Assembly: GCA_027488255.1 (NCBI GenBank) | Contig: JAIYBZ010000035.1 | Coordinates: 62,001-126,000, forward strand | From: Comamonadaceae bacterium | GTDB taxonomy: Bacteria; Pseudomonadota; Gammaproteobacteria; Burkholderiales; Burkholderiaceae_C | Direction of reading: 5' to 3' | DNA: 64,000 nucleotides | Shown here: one piece after another, positions 7,417-15,333 of the stretch | Numbering within the stretch: the stretch's first letter is position 1 | Layout: every line of letters starts with the position of its first letter | The notes under the pieces: generated by a model | Databases searched by the model: none | Told to the model about the DNA's origin: nothing | What the model saw: the letters and a program-made list of their open reading frames with translations, nothing else | Program-made: the position numbers and the translations under genes

Positions 7417-8661
7417 TCAGTTGGACTCGATGACGCGCTTGTTCAGCGGTTGCACGGGGCGGGCGTTCATCTTGAAGGGGAAGTCCGAGATCTGTGCGGG
7501 CGACATGTTCACGGTGGACTTCAAGATAAAGAAGCGGACTTTTTCGGTGCAGGGCGGCGTGGTCAAGGAGCCCTCGTAGCTGAAATAGTCCAGCTCGCGT
7601 GGCAGCAAATTGGCGGGGTTGAAAACCACGCCACTGGGGCTGACCGGTGGGCCTTCTTTGGCGGGTGCATGCGTCCACAGGGTTTTGATGCCGGGGTTTT
7701 CATTGCCGGCCTTGATCAGCACACCCAACACCACCAACTCACCCGCGTCGTTTTTGTGCACGAAGTGGATCACCATGTCCATGGGCTTGCCATCCAGCTG
7801 CTCTTCGCTCGGGCGGTGAAAGTGAAACTGCACCAAATCATAGGGCTTGCTGTCCACCCGCAGTTTGCTGCCGGGCGGCACAGTCACTTGAATGGTGTGG
7901 CCGTTGTTGACAATCGTCAGCGGGCCCGGCTTGTAGTCGGGCGCCAATTTGTACAGCGCTTTGGCAAAAGGCCCCTTGATGTTCAAAGGGGCCTGTGACT
8001 GGCCTTTGGCGCAGGTGGGGAACTCTTTGCCCCAGTTGTCGGGGCCCATAGCGCCTTCATAGTCCCAGTGCGGGGCATGGGCGTGTTTGTCGCCGGCTTT
8101 CTCATCTTTGCCAGGCTCTTCGGCTTTTTCGTCTTTGGCTTTTTTATCGTCTGCCGGCTTGGCGGGCGGCACAAAGCACTCGGCCAAAACTTTCACTTCT
8201 TTGCCGGCTGCAGCCAAGGCGTTTTGCGCCGCACAAATGACTTTTTGTTTGTTTTTCCAATCCACTTGGTCGAGTGTTTTTTGCAGCGCCTCGACGGTCG
8301 CGGGGTCTTCGCTGCCCTTGGTCAACATGCGCACCAAAGCCAAGCCCAGCTGACGCTCGGCGCTCAGGTTTTTCTGTTTGGCGTAGAGGCCTTCCAAGTC
8401 TTTCAGCACATCGCCGTTTTCAAAGCCAGCTTTCACCGCGCTCAATTCGGCGGTGGCCGGTTGCGCGGCTTTCAGGGCTTCTTGGACTTTGGCCAGTTCT
8501 TCCTCGGCGGTCTCAAGCGCCTTGGTGGACTCGTCCACTTTTTCGGTCAACTCAGTCACCTGAGGCTGTAAGGCCTCATAGCCTGCGCGTTGCGTCCAGC
8601 CAAAATAGCCTGCACCCGCCAGGCCCAACACCAAGAGGACTTCTAGGATGATTCTTTTCAT
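7417..8661 (-). CDS. Alpha-type carbonic anhydrase with N-terminal anchor and coiled coil
   Basis: A 414-residue protein. Residues 4-22 form a hydrophobic signal or anchor; about 30-75 is a Glu/Ala-rich coiled coil (TEKVDESTKALETAEEELAK), followed by a helical region and a Lys/Glu/Asp-rich linker. The C-terminal ~220 residues are an alpha-carbonic anhydrase: HWDYEGAMGPDNW, zinc ligands in FHFH near 277 and in IHFVH near 300, and the signature SLTTPPCTE. It should interconvert CO2 and bicarbonate in the periplasm. Usual alpha enzymes are about 230-260 aa; the stalk is an addition. It is monocistronic, facing a divergent small gene 39 bases away. No functional link to flagella is evident. Confidence 0.93.
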   Translation of the reverse strand: MKRIILEVLLVLGLAGAGYFGWTQRAGYEALQPQVTELTEKVDESTKALETAEEELAKVQEALKAAQPATAELSAVKAGFENGDVLKDLEGLYAKQKNLSAERQLGLALVRMLTKGSEDPATVEALQKTLDQVDWKNKQKVICAAQNALAAAGKEVKVLAECFVPPAKPADDKKAKDEKAEEPGKDEKAGDKHAHAPHWDYEGAMGPDNWGKEFPTCAKGQSQAPLNIKGPFAKALYKLAPDYKPGPLTIVNNGHTIQVTVPPGSKLRVDSKPYDLVQFHFHRPSEEQLDGKPMDMVIHFVHKNDAGELVVLGVLIKAGNENPGIKTLWTHAPAKEGPPVSPSGVVFNPANLLPRELDYFSYEGSLTTPPCTEKVRFFILKSTVNMSPAQISDFPFKMNARPVQPLNKRVIESN

Positions 8662-8700
8662 GGTCGTATGATCCCGCTATTAGTTTTTGAATTTTGAAAC

Positions 8701-9114
8701 ATGAATACTGTCAAATTGAAAATTGCCAGCATTTTTGGAGGGTTGGTTTTGGGGCTTGGCGCGCCTCTGACCGGCATGGCCGCCACGCCCCAGTGGGCCT
8801 CGGTGGGTTTGTACGACCAAGGCGCGGTGTCGGTGGATTTGGCCAACGTGATCCGTGAAGGCCCCTTGCGCAAAATCTGGTCGATGATGGACTACAAGAT
8901 CGCGCAAAAATCGGAAAGCGGCGACACCTTCTTGTCGACCCGCTCGCAAATGGAAATCAACTGCCAAAGCCGCCAAGTGCGCATCGTGCATTTGTCCATG
9001 CACTCGGGTGCGCGGCTGGGCGGGCGTGTGGTCGACAGCGAGGGCATCTTGCGCGATTGGCAAGCCATTCCCCCGGGCACGCCGGTGGATCGCATTTGGG
9101 CCAGGGTGTGTTGA
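8701..9114 (+). CDS. Small exported protein, surface-adhesin E-like
   Basis: A 137-residue protein with a signal peptide (about 1-27, cleavage near GMAAT). The mature part has the pattern of the surface-adhesin-E-like family: an aromatic start (PQWASVGLYD), a strand with VDLANVIREG, WSMMDYKIAQ, a strand around FLSTRSQMEINC, then RQVRIVHLSMHSG. Two Cys remain in the mature protein (in EINCQS and at the C-terminus), possibly a disulfide. Family function is poorly known. The weak ribosome site lies in a 39-base gap shared with the divergent carbonic anhydrase gene. It converges on fliJ with 5 bases between stops. Confidence 0.65.
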   Translation: MNTVKLKIASIFGGLVLGLGAPLTGMAATPQWASVGLYDQGAVSVDLANVIREGPLRKIWSMMDYKIAQKSESGDTFLSTRSQMEINCQSRQVRIVHLSMHSGARLGGRVVDSEGILRDWQAIPPGTPVDRIWARVC

Positions 9115-9119
9115 GCGCA

Positions 9120-9578
9120 TCAGTGCACGTCCCGCTGGTTAAAACGGCTCAGGCCCAAAGCGTCAATCTGGCGCTGCTCGCGTTTGTTCAAATTGAGTTG
9201 CACATTGCGCGCGTCTTGTTCGGCCAGTGAGGTCATCTTCATCCGCTCGCGCTCGGCTTCAAGCAGGCGCTGACGGGTTTGGCTCTGTTGCAGTTGCACA
9301 GTCTGAATGTCTTGCTCGACCCGCTGCATCAGCCCCAACAACTGGTTCATAAACTGGCGCTGGTTCATCGCTGCGCCCATGCCGCTTTGCTCTTGCCCTT
9401 GGGCATTGGCTTGCTGGCGGTATTCTTCGTACAGCGTTTTCAGGCGTTCTTGGTTTTGCAGCAGGCTTTGCATGCGGGCTTGCAGCTGCGCCAATTCGGT
9501 CTGAATTTGGTTGCTGGCCTCTTGCGCTTTTTGGGCCAAAAAAATCCAGCACTGACGGGGTTTCAGGTCGTCGGTCAT
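9120..9578 (-). CDS. fliJ: Flagellar export chaperone/stalk protein FliJ
   Basis: A 152-residue, almost wholly helical protein rich in Gln, Glu and Arg. It has two long coiled-coil stretches (about 15-60 and 80-140), as expected for FliJ, the gamma-subunit-like stalk of the flagellar ATPase that couples FliI to the FlhA gate. Sequence identity in FliJ is always low, so the call rests on length, coiled coil and position directly after fliI (one base between genes). It is the last gene of the fliE-to-fliJ run, converging on a small exported protein gene. Confidence 0.9.
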   Translation of the reverse strand: MTDDLKPRQCWIFLAQKAQEASNQIQTELAQLQARMQSLLQNQERLKTLYEEYRQQANAQGQEQSGMGAAMNQRQFMNQLLGLMQRVEQDIQTVQLQQSQTRQRLLEAERERMKMTSLAEQDARNVQLNLNKREQRQIDALGLSRFNQRDVH

Positions 9579-9579
9579 G

Positions 9580-10902
9580 TCAGCTGGCCATCAGTTCACG
9601 CAGGGTTTGTCGGGTGACGGCTTCTTCTTCGTTCAGGTGCAAGTCTTGCCGCAGAAAAGTCTCCATCGCCCCACGCAACCGGATCGCTTCGTCCAAGGTC
9701 GGGTTGGTGCCGCTTTCGTAGGCACCCACCTGAATCAAATCCATGTTTTGTTGGTACAGCGTCCACAGCCGCCGAAAGCGGTTGGCGGTGTTCAAGTCTT
9801 CGCTGGGCAACAGGCTTTGCATCACCCGAGAGATCGAGCCATTCAGGTCAATCGCGGGGTAGTGCGCGGCATCGGCCAGTTTGCGCGAGAGCATCACTTG
9901 GCCGTCGAGCGAGGCACGGGCGATGTCCACAATCGGGTCGTTCGCGTCGTCGCCTTCGGCCAGCACGGTGTAGATGGCGGTGATCGAGCCATGGCCATGG
10001 CGGCCAACTCCGGCGCGCTCAATCAGGTTGGGCAGCAAGGCAAACACTGAGGGCGGGTAGCCCTTGGAGGTGGGCGGCTCGCCAATCGCCAAGCCAATTT
10101 CGCGCTGGGCATGGGCCACGCGGGTCAGGCTGTCGACCAGCATCAAGACGTTTTTGCCTTGGTCGCGAAAATACTCGGCGATCACGTGGGTCATGTGCGC
10201 CGCTTTCAGGCGCAAGACGGGTGAGACGTTGGCCGGCGCGGCCACCACCACCGATTTGGCCACGCCCTCGGGGCCCAGAGTTTCTTGAATAAAGGCCTGC
10301 ACTTCGCGGCCCCGTTCACCAATCAGGCCAATCACCACCACATCGGCTTTGGTGAATTTGGTCATCATGCCCAGCAGCACGCTCTTGCCCACGCCAGAGC
10401 CAGCCACCAATCCAATGCGCTGACCGCGGCCCAGCGTCAAGACGCCGTTGATGGCCTTGACCCCGACATCCAAGATGGTGTCGATCGGGCCGCGCTCCAT
10501 CGGGTTGAGGGGCAAGCCTTGCAGGCTGAGACGGGTTTCGTAGTGCGGGCGAGGGCGGCCGTCCAAAGGCTCGCCACGGCCGTCGATCACGCGGCCCAAG
10601 AGCTCGGGGCCCAAGCCGGCGGTGCCCAAATCTTGCGCCAGTCGCACGGTCGAGCCGGGGCCAATGCCGGTGGGCTCGGTGAGGGGCATCAGGTACAAAG
10701 TTTGGTCGTGAAAACCCACCACCTCGGCCTCGACCTCTTGGCCTTCGGTGCCCGAGATGATGCAACTCGAGCCCACGGGGGCCATGATGCCGCGCGCCTC
10801 CAGCCGCAAACCCACCAGCCGCACCAAGGTGCCGCATTTCTCTGGAGCGCGGGTTTTGAGTTGGGGCAAGAGCCCGTCCACGGTGGCGCCAAAATCAAGC
10901 AT
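9580..10902 (-). CDS. fliI: Flagellum-specific ATPase FliI
   Basis: A 440-residue F1-beta-like ATPase that energises and orders flagellar export at the C-ring. Walker A GSGVGKS near 169; GLIGERGREVQ, Walker B LMLVDSLTR and the ERAGVGRHGHGSITAIYTVL stretch are classic FliI. ATG at 10902 (MLDFGATVDGLL) is chosen because it begins the conserved N-terminal domain and overlaps the fliH stop by 8 bases; a longer frame to 11064 lies inside fliH and has no family similarity. Length is normal. Confidence 0.98.
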   Translation of the reverse strand: MLDFGATVDGLLPQLKTRAPEKCGTLVRLVGLRLEARGIMAPVGSSCIISGTEGQEVEAEVVGFHDQTLYLMPLTEPTGIGPGSTVRLAQDLGTAGLGPELLGRVIDGRGEPLDGRPRPHYETRLSLQGLPLNPMERGPIDTILDVGVKAINGVLTLGRGQRIGLVAGSGVGKSVLLGMMTKFTKADVVVIGLIGERGREVQAFIQETLGPEGVAKSVVVAAPANVSPVLRLKAAHMTHVIAEYFRDQGKNVLMLVDSLTRVAHAQREIGLAIGEPPTSKGYPPSVFALLPNLIERAGVGRHGHGSITAIYTVLAEGDDANDPIVDIARASLDGQVMLSRKLADAAHYPAIDLNGSISRVMQSLLPSEDLNTANRFRRLWTLYQQNMDLIQVGAYESGTNPTLDEAIRLRGAMETFLRQDLHLNEEEAVTRQTLRELMAS

Positions 10903-12022
10903 GTTCGGGGTCCTTGGGCAGGGCGATCTCGGGCTCGCTCTCCAGCGCCAAATCGGGCAGGTTTTCCCAGACCGAGTCCAGTGGTGGTGCCTCGGTGGGC
11001 GCCGCCAACACGTCATCGGCTGGCGACAGGGCGTTGAAATCAGGGGAGGTGGCTTCAGCGCCAAAGTCTTCGCGGATCGGGCTGCGCGGCTCGACGTCTT
11101 CTACCAAACGGGTGCTTGGCCGCTCGGCAAAGCGCGAGGGGTTGAAGGCCGATTGCGAGGTCCAAGAGGTTTCGGGCTTGAGCAGCGATTGCGCTAAAGC
11201 CGTTAGGCGGGTTTCTACAAAATCGCTGACCACGGTGTCGTTGGCCTTGATGCGCACGCTGCCGGGCAGCAGGGCGGCATCGGCCTCCCATGTCCAGCGC
11301 TCGGGCCGGTCGGACTCGGTCTCGGGGTGATCGCGCAGCAGCGCCAAATCGCTCGGGCTGAGTTGAATCACCAAGGGCGTTGTGGCCGAGGTGTCCAAGG
11401 TGTCCACGCAGCGTTGCACCAAGCGGTCGATGGCTTGCGGGCTGACCGACAACTCGCCCAAGACCAGCTCTTCGGCCAGGCGCAGGGCCAATTTTTTGAG
11501 TGGCTCAAACACCGCGGTCGGGTCTTGGCGAAAGGTGTCCATGGCGCTGTGAATCGCGCCCAGCAGTTGCTTGACCTGTTGCTCTTGAGCCTGTTGGCTG
11601 GCTTGTTGTTGCTGCTGTTGTTGTGCGGCCGCTTCTTGCAAGCCTTTGGCACGGCCTTGGGCCAAGCCTTCGGCGTAAGCCTCGGCACGTGCCGCTTCTA
11701 AGGCCTGTTCATCGGCTGGCGTGGCCAGGCCCAGCGCGCCCGGTGTGGCGTGGCCATGAGGGGAAGTGTTTGCACCCGACGCTGCGCCAGCGTGTGAACC
11801 CGAATGTGCACCCCTGTGGCCAGGGTGTGACAAGGGGCGGCGCGGCGCAGAAAACGTGTTGTTGGGCATGGCCTCGATCCGGGCCAACAAAAAGCCCGAG
11901 GCCACCGACGGCTTGATGCCTTGGTGCGCAAAGCCCTTGTCTTTGTCGCTGGACTTCAAGAAGGCCAGCGACTTGAAGTCGGTGGTGTTGGGCGCGTGAA
12001 CGCGGCGGCGGGGATCAGACAA
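10895..12022 (-). CDS. fliH: Flagellar assembly protein FliH, probable TTG start
   Basis: A 375-residue FliH if it starts at the TTG at 12022, which sits 6 bases after GGAG inside the end of fliG; an ATG at 11869 (MPNNTFSAP) gives a shorter protein with no similarly placed site. FliH binds and restrains FliI and docks it to FliN and FlhA. Visible features are a Pro/His/Ala-rich N-terminus, a Gln-rich helix (a run of Q near QQQQQQASQQAQEQQVKQ), and the FliH/HrpE core FEPLKKLALRLAEELVLGEL with later VRIKANDTVVSDFVETRL. The C-terminal ~110 residues are an acidic, low-complexity extension not usual for FliH (about 230 aa in enterics). Confidence 0.9.
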   Translation of the reverse strand: MSDPRRRVHAPNTTDFKSLAFLKSSDKDKGFAHQGIKPSVASGFLLARIEAMPNNTFSAPRRPLSHPGHRGAHSGSHAGAASGANTSPHGHATPGALGLATPADEQALEAARAEAYAEGLAQGRAKGLQEAAAQQQQQQQASQQAQEQQVKQLLGAIHSAMDTFRQDPTAVFEPLKKLALRLAEELVLGELSVSPQAIDRLVQRCVDTLDTSATTPLVIQLSPSDLALLRDHPETESDRPERWTWEADAALLPGSVRIKANDTVVSDFVETRLTALAQSLLKPETSWTSQSAFNPSRFAERPSTRLVEDVEPRSPIREDFGAEATSPDFNALSPADDVLAAPTEAPPLDSVWENLPDLALESEPEIALPKDPEHA

Positions 12023-13061
12023 AATCTTCTCCACCACCCAGCACCAGATCGCCTGCATCGGAGAGTTTTCGGGCAATCCGCATGATCTTCTTCTGCGCGT
12101 CTTCCACATCGGCAATGCGCAGCGGGCCTTTGGCTTCCATGTCGTCGCGGAACATGCCACGGGCACGCTCTGACATGTTGTCGAAAAACTTGGCTTGCAC
12201 GCCATCGTTGGCGCCCTTCAGGGCAATCATCAACAGGTCGGGTTCGACATTGCGCATCAGCACCTGAATGCCACGGTTGTCCACCGACATCAGGTTTTCG
12301 AAGGTGAACATATTGTCCTGAATCTTCAGCATCAGGTCTTCGTCGATCTCGCTCAAGCCGGTCATGATGGACGACTCCAACTCGGTCTTGGTGAAGTTCA
12401 TGATCTTGGCGGCCGCTTTGATACCGCCAAAGCTCGACGACTTGGCGCTCGAGTTGTTGGCGAACTGTTTCTTCATGATCGCCTCCAGCTCTTCCATGGC
12501 CGAGGGCTGCACGGTTTCGAGGCTGGCCACCCTTTGGATGATTTCGGGGCGACCGGCGGCGGGCAAAAAGTTGAGCACGTCGGCGGCCACTTCGTGCTCG
12601 AGCACCGACAAAATAATGGCGATCACCTGCGCGTGTTCGCCGCGAATCATGTCGGCAATGGAGCGCGCGTCCATCCAGCGCAAGATGTCCAGACCCTTGC
12701 TGCTTTGGCCCGGCATGATGCGGCCCAAAACCGAGGCGGCTTTGTCGTCGCCCAAGGCGCGTTTGAACACTTTTTCGACATAGTCGGTGGTGCCCAAGCC
12801 CAAGCTGGTTTGTTTCTTGATGGTGGCCACAAACTGGTCGAGCACCGTGTTGACGGCCTCTTGCGACAAGTCGGCCACCGAGACCATGGCGGCGCCCAAG
12901 GCCTGGACCTCTTTGGGGTCCATGTATTTGATGATCTCGGCCGCTTGCTGTTCACCCAGCAACAACATCAGCACGGCAGCGCGTTGCACGCCGCTGAGGT
13001 TGGCCATTTCGGCTTGCAGGGCAGCCGCAGCTGCGGCTTCGGTGAGGGCGGTGTCAGCCAT
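12015..13061 (-). CDS. fliG: Flagellar motor switch protein FliG
   Basis: A 348-residue C-ring rotor protein that contacts the stator. The N-terminal FliF-binding domain (LSGVQRAAVLMLLLGEQQAAE), a middle domain with GEHAQVIAIILS (EHAQ in place of the common EHPQ) and the C-terminal torque helix are all present. The torque helix keeps the charged positions: NMSERARGMFRDDMEAKGP. The Ala-rich N-terminus is slightly longer than usual. A GGAGAAC ribosome site precedes the ATG. It overlaps the proposed fliH start by 8 bases and follows fliF by 13. Confidence 0.98.
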   Translation of the reverse strand: MADTALTEAAAAAALQAEMANLSGVQRAAVLMLLLGEQQAAEIIKYMDPKEVQALGAAMVSVADLSQEAVNTVLDQFVATIKKQTSLGLGTTDYVEKVFKRALGDDKAASVLGRIMPGQSSKGLDILRWMDARSIADMIRGEHAQVIAIILSVLEHEVAADVLNFLPAAGRPEIIQRVASLETVQPSAMEELEAIMKKQFANNSSAKSSSFGGIKAAAKIMNFTKTELESSIMTGLSEIDEDLMLKIQDNMFTFENLMSVDNRGIQVLMRNVEPDLLMIALKGANDGVQAKFFDNMSERARGMFRDDMEAKGPLRIADVEDAQKKIMRIARKLSDAGDLVLGGGEDFV

Positions 13062-13074
13062 GTTGTTCTCCAGT

Positions 13075-14943
13075 TCAGGTGGCTTTGATCATGTTTTTCA
13101 AGACGCTGGCCACGCGGCCCGAGTCGTCTGCCACGATCATGCGGACCAGAGCCACTTTGTCGTCGTAAGTGTTGGCAGTGTCCAACATTTCAAGCGGAAT
13201 ATTTGACTTCTTCGGCTTGAGTTTGGCCTTGATGTCTTCCAAGGTTTCGCCTTCACCCAGCTGGATGTTGGCCATCTCTTCTTCGGTCAATTCACCATCC
13301 GGCAACATGTCTTTGTTCGGGCCAGCCAACAAGGCGGCAGCAGCAGCGGCGGCTTGGCGCTCGTCGGCGGTCAAGACATACATCACGGCAGGGCGGATGA
13401 CCATCATCAAGAAGGCCACAAACACCAGGCCCAGCAGACCTGTTTTGATGTTGCTCATGATGGTTTCGTCTTTGTACCAAGGCGTGCTCAGGTCATACAC
13501 GGGCTCGGGTTCAAACTTGGCCGGCACCACGGTGACGACGTCACCACGCTCTTGGTTAAAGCCCACCACACCGCGCACCAAGCTTTGCAGACGCTCGATC
13601 TCTTCAGGGGTGTAGGGGTTGGGCTTGGCCTCAGACATTTCGCCTTTTTCGTTTTTCGTGCCGGGGATGGGCGGACGCTCGTTCAGCACCACGGCCACGC
13701 TCAGGCGCTCAACTTTGCCGGTGGCCTCTTTCACGTGACGCACCATGCGGTCCAGTTCGTAGTTGCGGGTGCTGCGCGAGTTGGTCGCGGTTTTGGTGCC
13801 GGCTTCGTTGGTCTGGTTGCTGGTGGTGTCGGTGGTGGTGGTGGGCGGCTGGGGCGCGGTGTTGGACAACGCGCCGGGAACGCCTTGGGCGTCTTTCAGG
13901 GTGTTGTTGTCTTGGCTCAAAGACTCAGAGCGGGTCTTGGGGCCTTTTTCGCCACGGTCAAAGTCTTCGCTGGTGATTTCGGTCTGGGTGAAATCCAGTG
14001 TCATGTTCACTTGCGAGCGCACATTCGAGTCGCCCACGATGGGCGAGAGGATTTGCACCACACGTTGGCGGTACAGCTCTTCGAGTTTTTGTTTGTGTTG
14101 GGCTTGCGCACCGGTCATGCCCAAGGTGGCTTCGGCGGCGGTGTCGGTGAACAGCTTGCCTTGGTTGTCGACCACGGTCACGTGGTCAGGCGTCATTTGG
14201 GGCACGCTGGACGACACCAAGTGGATCAAGGCTTGCACTTGGTTGGGTGTGACGCTGCGGCCAGGGAAAGGGGTGATGACCACCGAGGCTTTGGGTGGCG
14301 TGCGGTCGCGCACAAAGGTCGATTGCTTGGGCATGGCCAAGTGCACGCGGGCGTTTTGGATCGAATCGATCTGCAAAATCGTGCGCGCCATCTCTTGCTC
14401 CATCGCTTGGATGTAGCGCACCTGTTCCATGAACTGGCTGGTGGTCATGGCCGATTGGTCTTTGATGCCGTCCAAGCCCGCAGGGCCAGACTTGGGCAAG
14501 CCTTTAGAGGCCAAGAAAATGCGCGCCTCGTGGTAACGCTGGCTGGGCACGGTGATTTGGCCGGTGGCGGGGTCCAGCACAGGCTTGAACTCGGCTTGCT
14601 TCAGCGCTTCCAAGGCGGTTTGCTGGTCGGCTTCGCTCATGTTGCCGGTCAAGGGGCGGTAGGTGGGGGCGTTGATCCAGGTGTAGGTCAAGGCAAACAA
14701 CAACAAGGCCACGGCCATCAACATAAAGGGCAGGGCTTTGCGCACTTGGGGCTGCTGCATCCATTGCTGCATCGGGGCCAGCGGGCCTGCGGGCGGCAAG
14801 GCGCCACCGTCGGTCAGGGCCAAGGTGCTGGCGGTGTTGGGCGCGTTGCCGTTGGCGGCGGTGGCAGGCAGATTGCCGTTGCCGGGCGCTTTACCCTGAG
14901 GGGCAGTCAAGCCGGGCTGGAAGGTCGCGGTGGTGGTGGCCAT
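13075..14943 (-). CDS. fliF: Flagellar MS-ring protein FliF
   Basis: A 622-residue MS-ring subunit, the base on which rotor and export gate assemble. A low-complexity N-terminus of about 65 residues is followed by TM1 (about 71-91, LPFMLMAVALLLFALTYTW), ring-building motifs such as LFLASKGLPKSG-like RIFLASKGLPKSGPAG, the variable loop rich in Thr/Asn near 350-380, TM2 near 495 and a FliG-binding C-terminus. It is slightly longer than Salmonella FliF (560 aa) because of the N-terminal tail. It lies between fliE and fliG in the usual order. Confidence 0.98.
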   Translation of the reverse strand: MATTTATFQPGLTAPQGKAPGNGNLPATAANGNAPNTASTLALTDGGALPPAGPLAPMQQWMQQPQVRKALPFMLMAVALLLFALTYTWINAPTYRPLTGNMSEADQQTALEALKQAEFKPVLDPATGQITVPSQRYHEARIFLASKGLPKSGPAGLDGIKDQSAMTTSQFMEQVRYIQAMEQEMARTILQIDSIQNARVHLAMPKQSTFVRDRTPPKASVVITPFPGRSVTPNQVQALIHLVSSSVPQMTPDHVTVVDNQGKLFTDTAAEATLGMTGAQAQHKQKLEELYRQRVVQILSPIVGDSNVRSQVNMTLDFTQTEITSEDFDRGEKGPKTRSESLSQDNNTLKDAQGVPGALSNTAPQPPTTTTDTTSNQTNEAGTKTATNSRSTRNYELDRMVRHVKEATGKVERLSVAVVLNERPPIPGTKNEKGEMSEAKPNPYTPEEIERLQSLVRGVVGFNQERGDVVTVVPAKFEPEPVYDLSTPWYKDETIMSNIKTGLLGLVFVAFLMMVIRPAVMYVLTADERQAAAAAAALLAGPNKDMLPDGELTEEEMANIQLGEGETLEDIKAKLKPKKSNIPLEMLDTANTYDDKVALVRMIVADDSGRVASVLKNMIKAT

Positions 14944-14975
14944 GGGAGTGTTCTTTCAGTTTCTGGATAGCCGGA

Positions 14976-15323
14976 TCAGACGGGCATGTTCAGAATGTCT
15001 TCGTACGCTTTGAGCACTTTGTTGCGCACCTGCAAGGTGGCTTCAAAGGCAATCGATGACTTTTGCATGCCCAACACCACATCGGTCAGGGGCACGTTGT
15101 CACCGCGTTCGTAGGCTTCGCTCAAGGCGCGGCTTTTGGCTTGCAGGTCATTCACCTGGTCGATGGCCGACTTGATGCTGCTGCCAAAGCTGGTTTTTTG
15201 CGTGCTGCCGGCACTGCCAATGTCGGCAATGTCCATCATGCCGCCAGCGGCTTGGGCTTGGTGGCTGCGCAGGGTTTGCAACATCGAGGCGATGTTGCCT
15301 TGGGAGTTGATGCGATCGATCAT
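14976..15323 (-). CDS. fliE: Flagellar hook-basal body protein FliE
   Basis: A 115-residue adapter between the MS ring and the rod. The C-terminal half is typical: SIKSAIDQVNDLQAKSRALS, GDNVPLTDVVLGMQKSSIAF and LQVRNKVLKAYEDILNMPV. The N-terminus has a variable Gln/Gly-rich stretch. A GAGGAG ribosome site stands before ATG 15323. It follows the sigma54 activator gene by 10 bases and probably shares its sigma54 promoter at 16981-16996. Confidence 0.98.
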   Translation of the reverse strand: MIDRINSQGNIASMLQTLRSHQAQAAGGMMDIADIGSAGSTQKTSFGSSIKSAIDQVNDLQAKSRALSEAYERGDNVPLTDVVLGMQKSSIAFEATLQVRNKVLKAYEDILNMPV

Positions 15324-15333
15324 GGGGTTCTCC

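Noticed and set aside
13354..14970. Plus-strand frame of 538 codons opposite fliF
   Set aside because: Low-complexity His/Gly/Gln/Val sequence complementary to a certain FliF; no ribosome site or recognisable domain.
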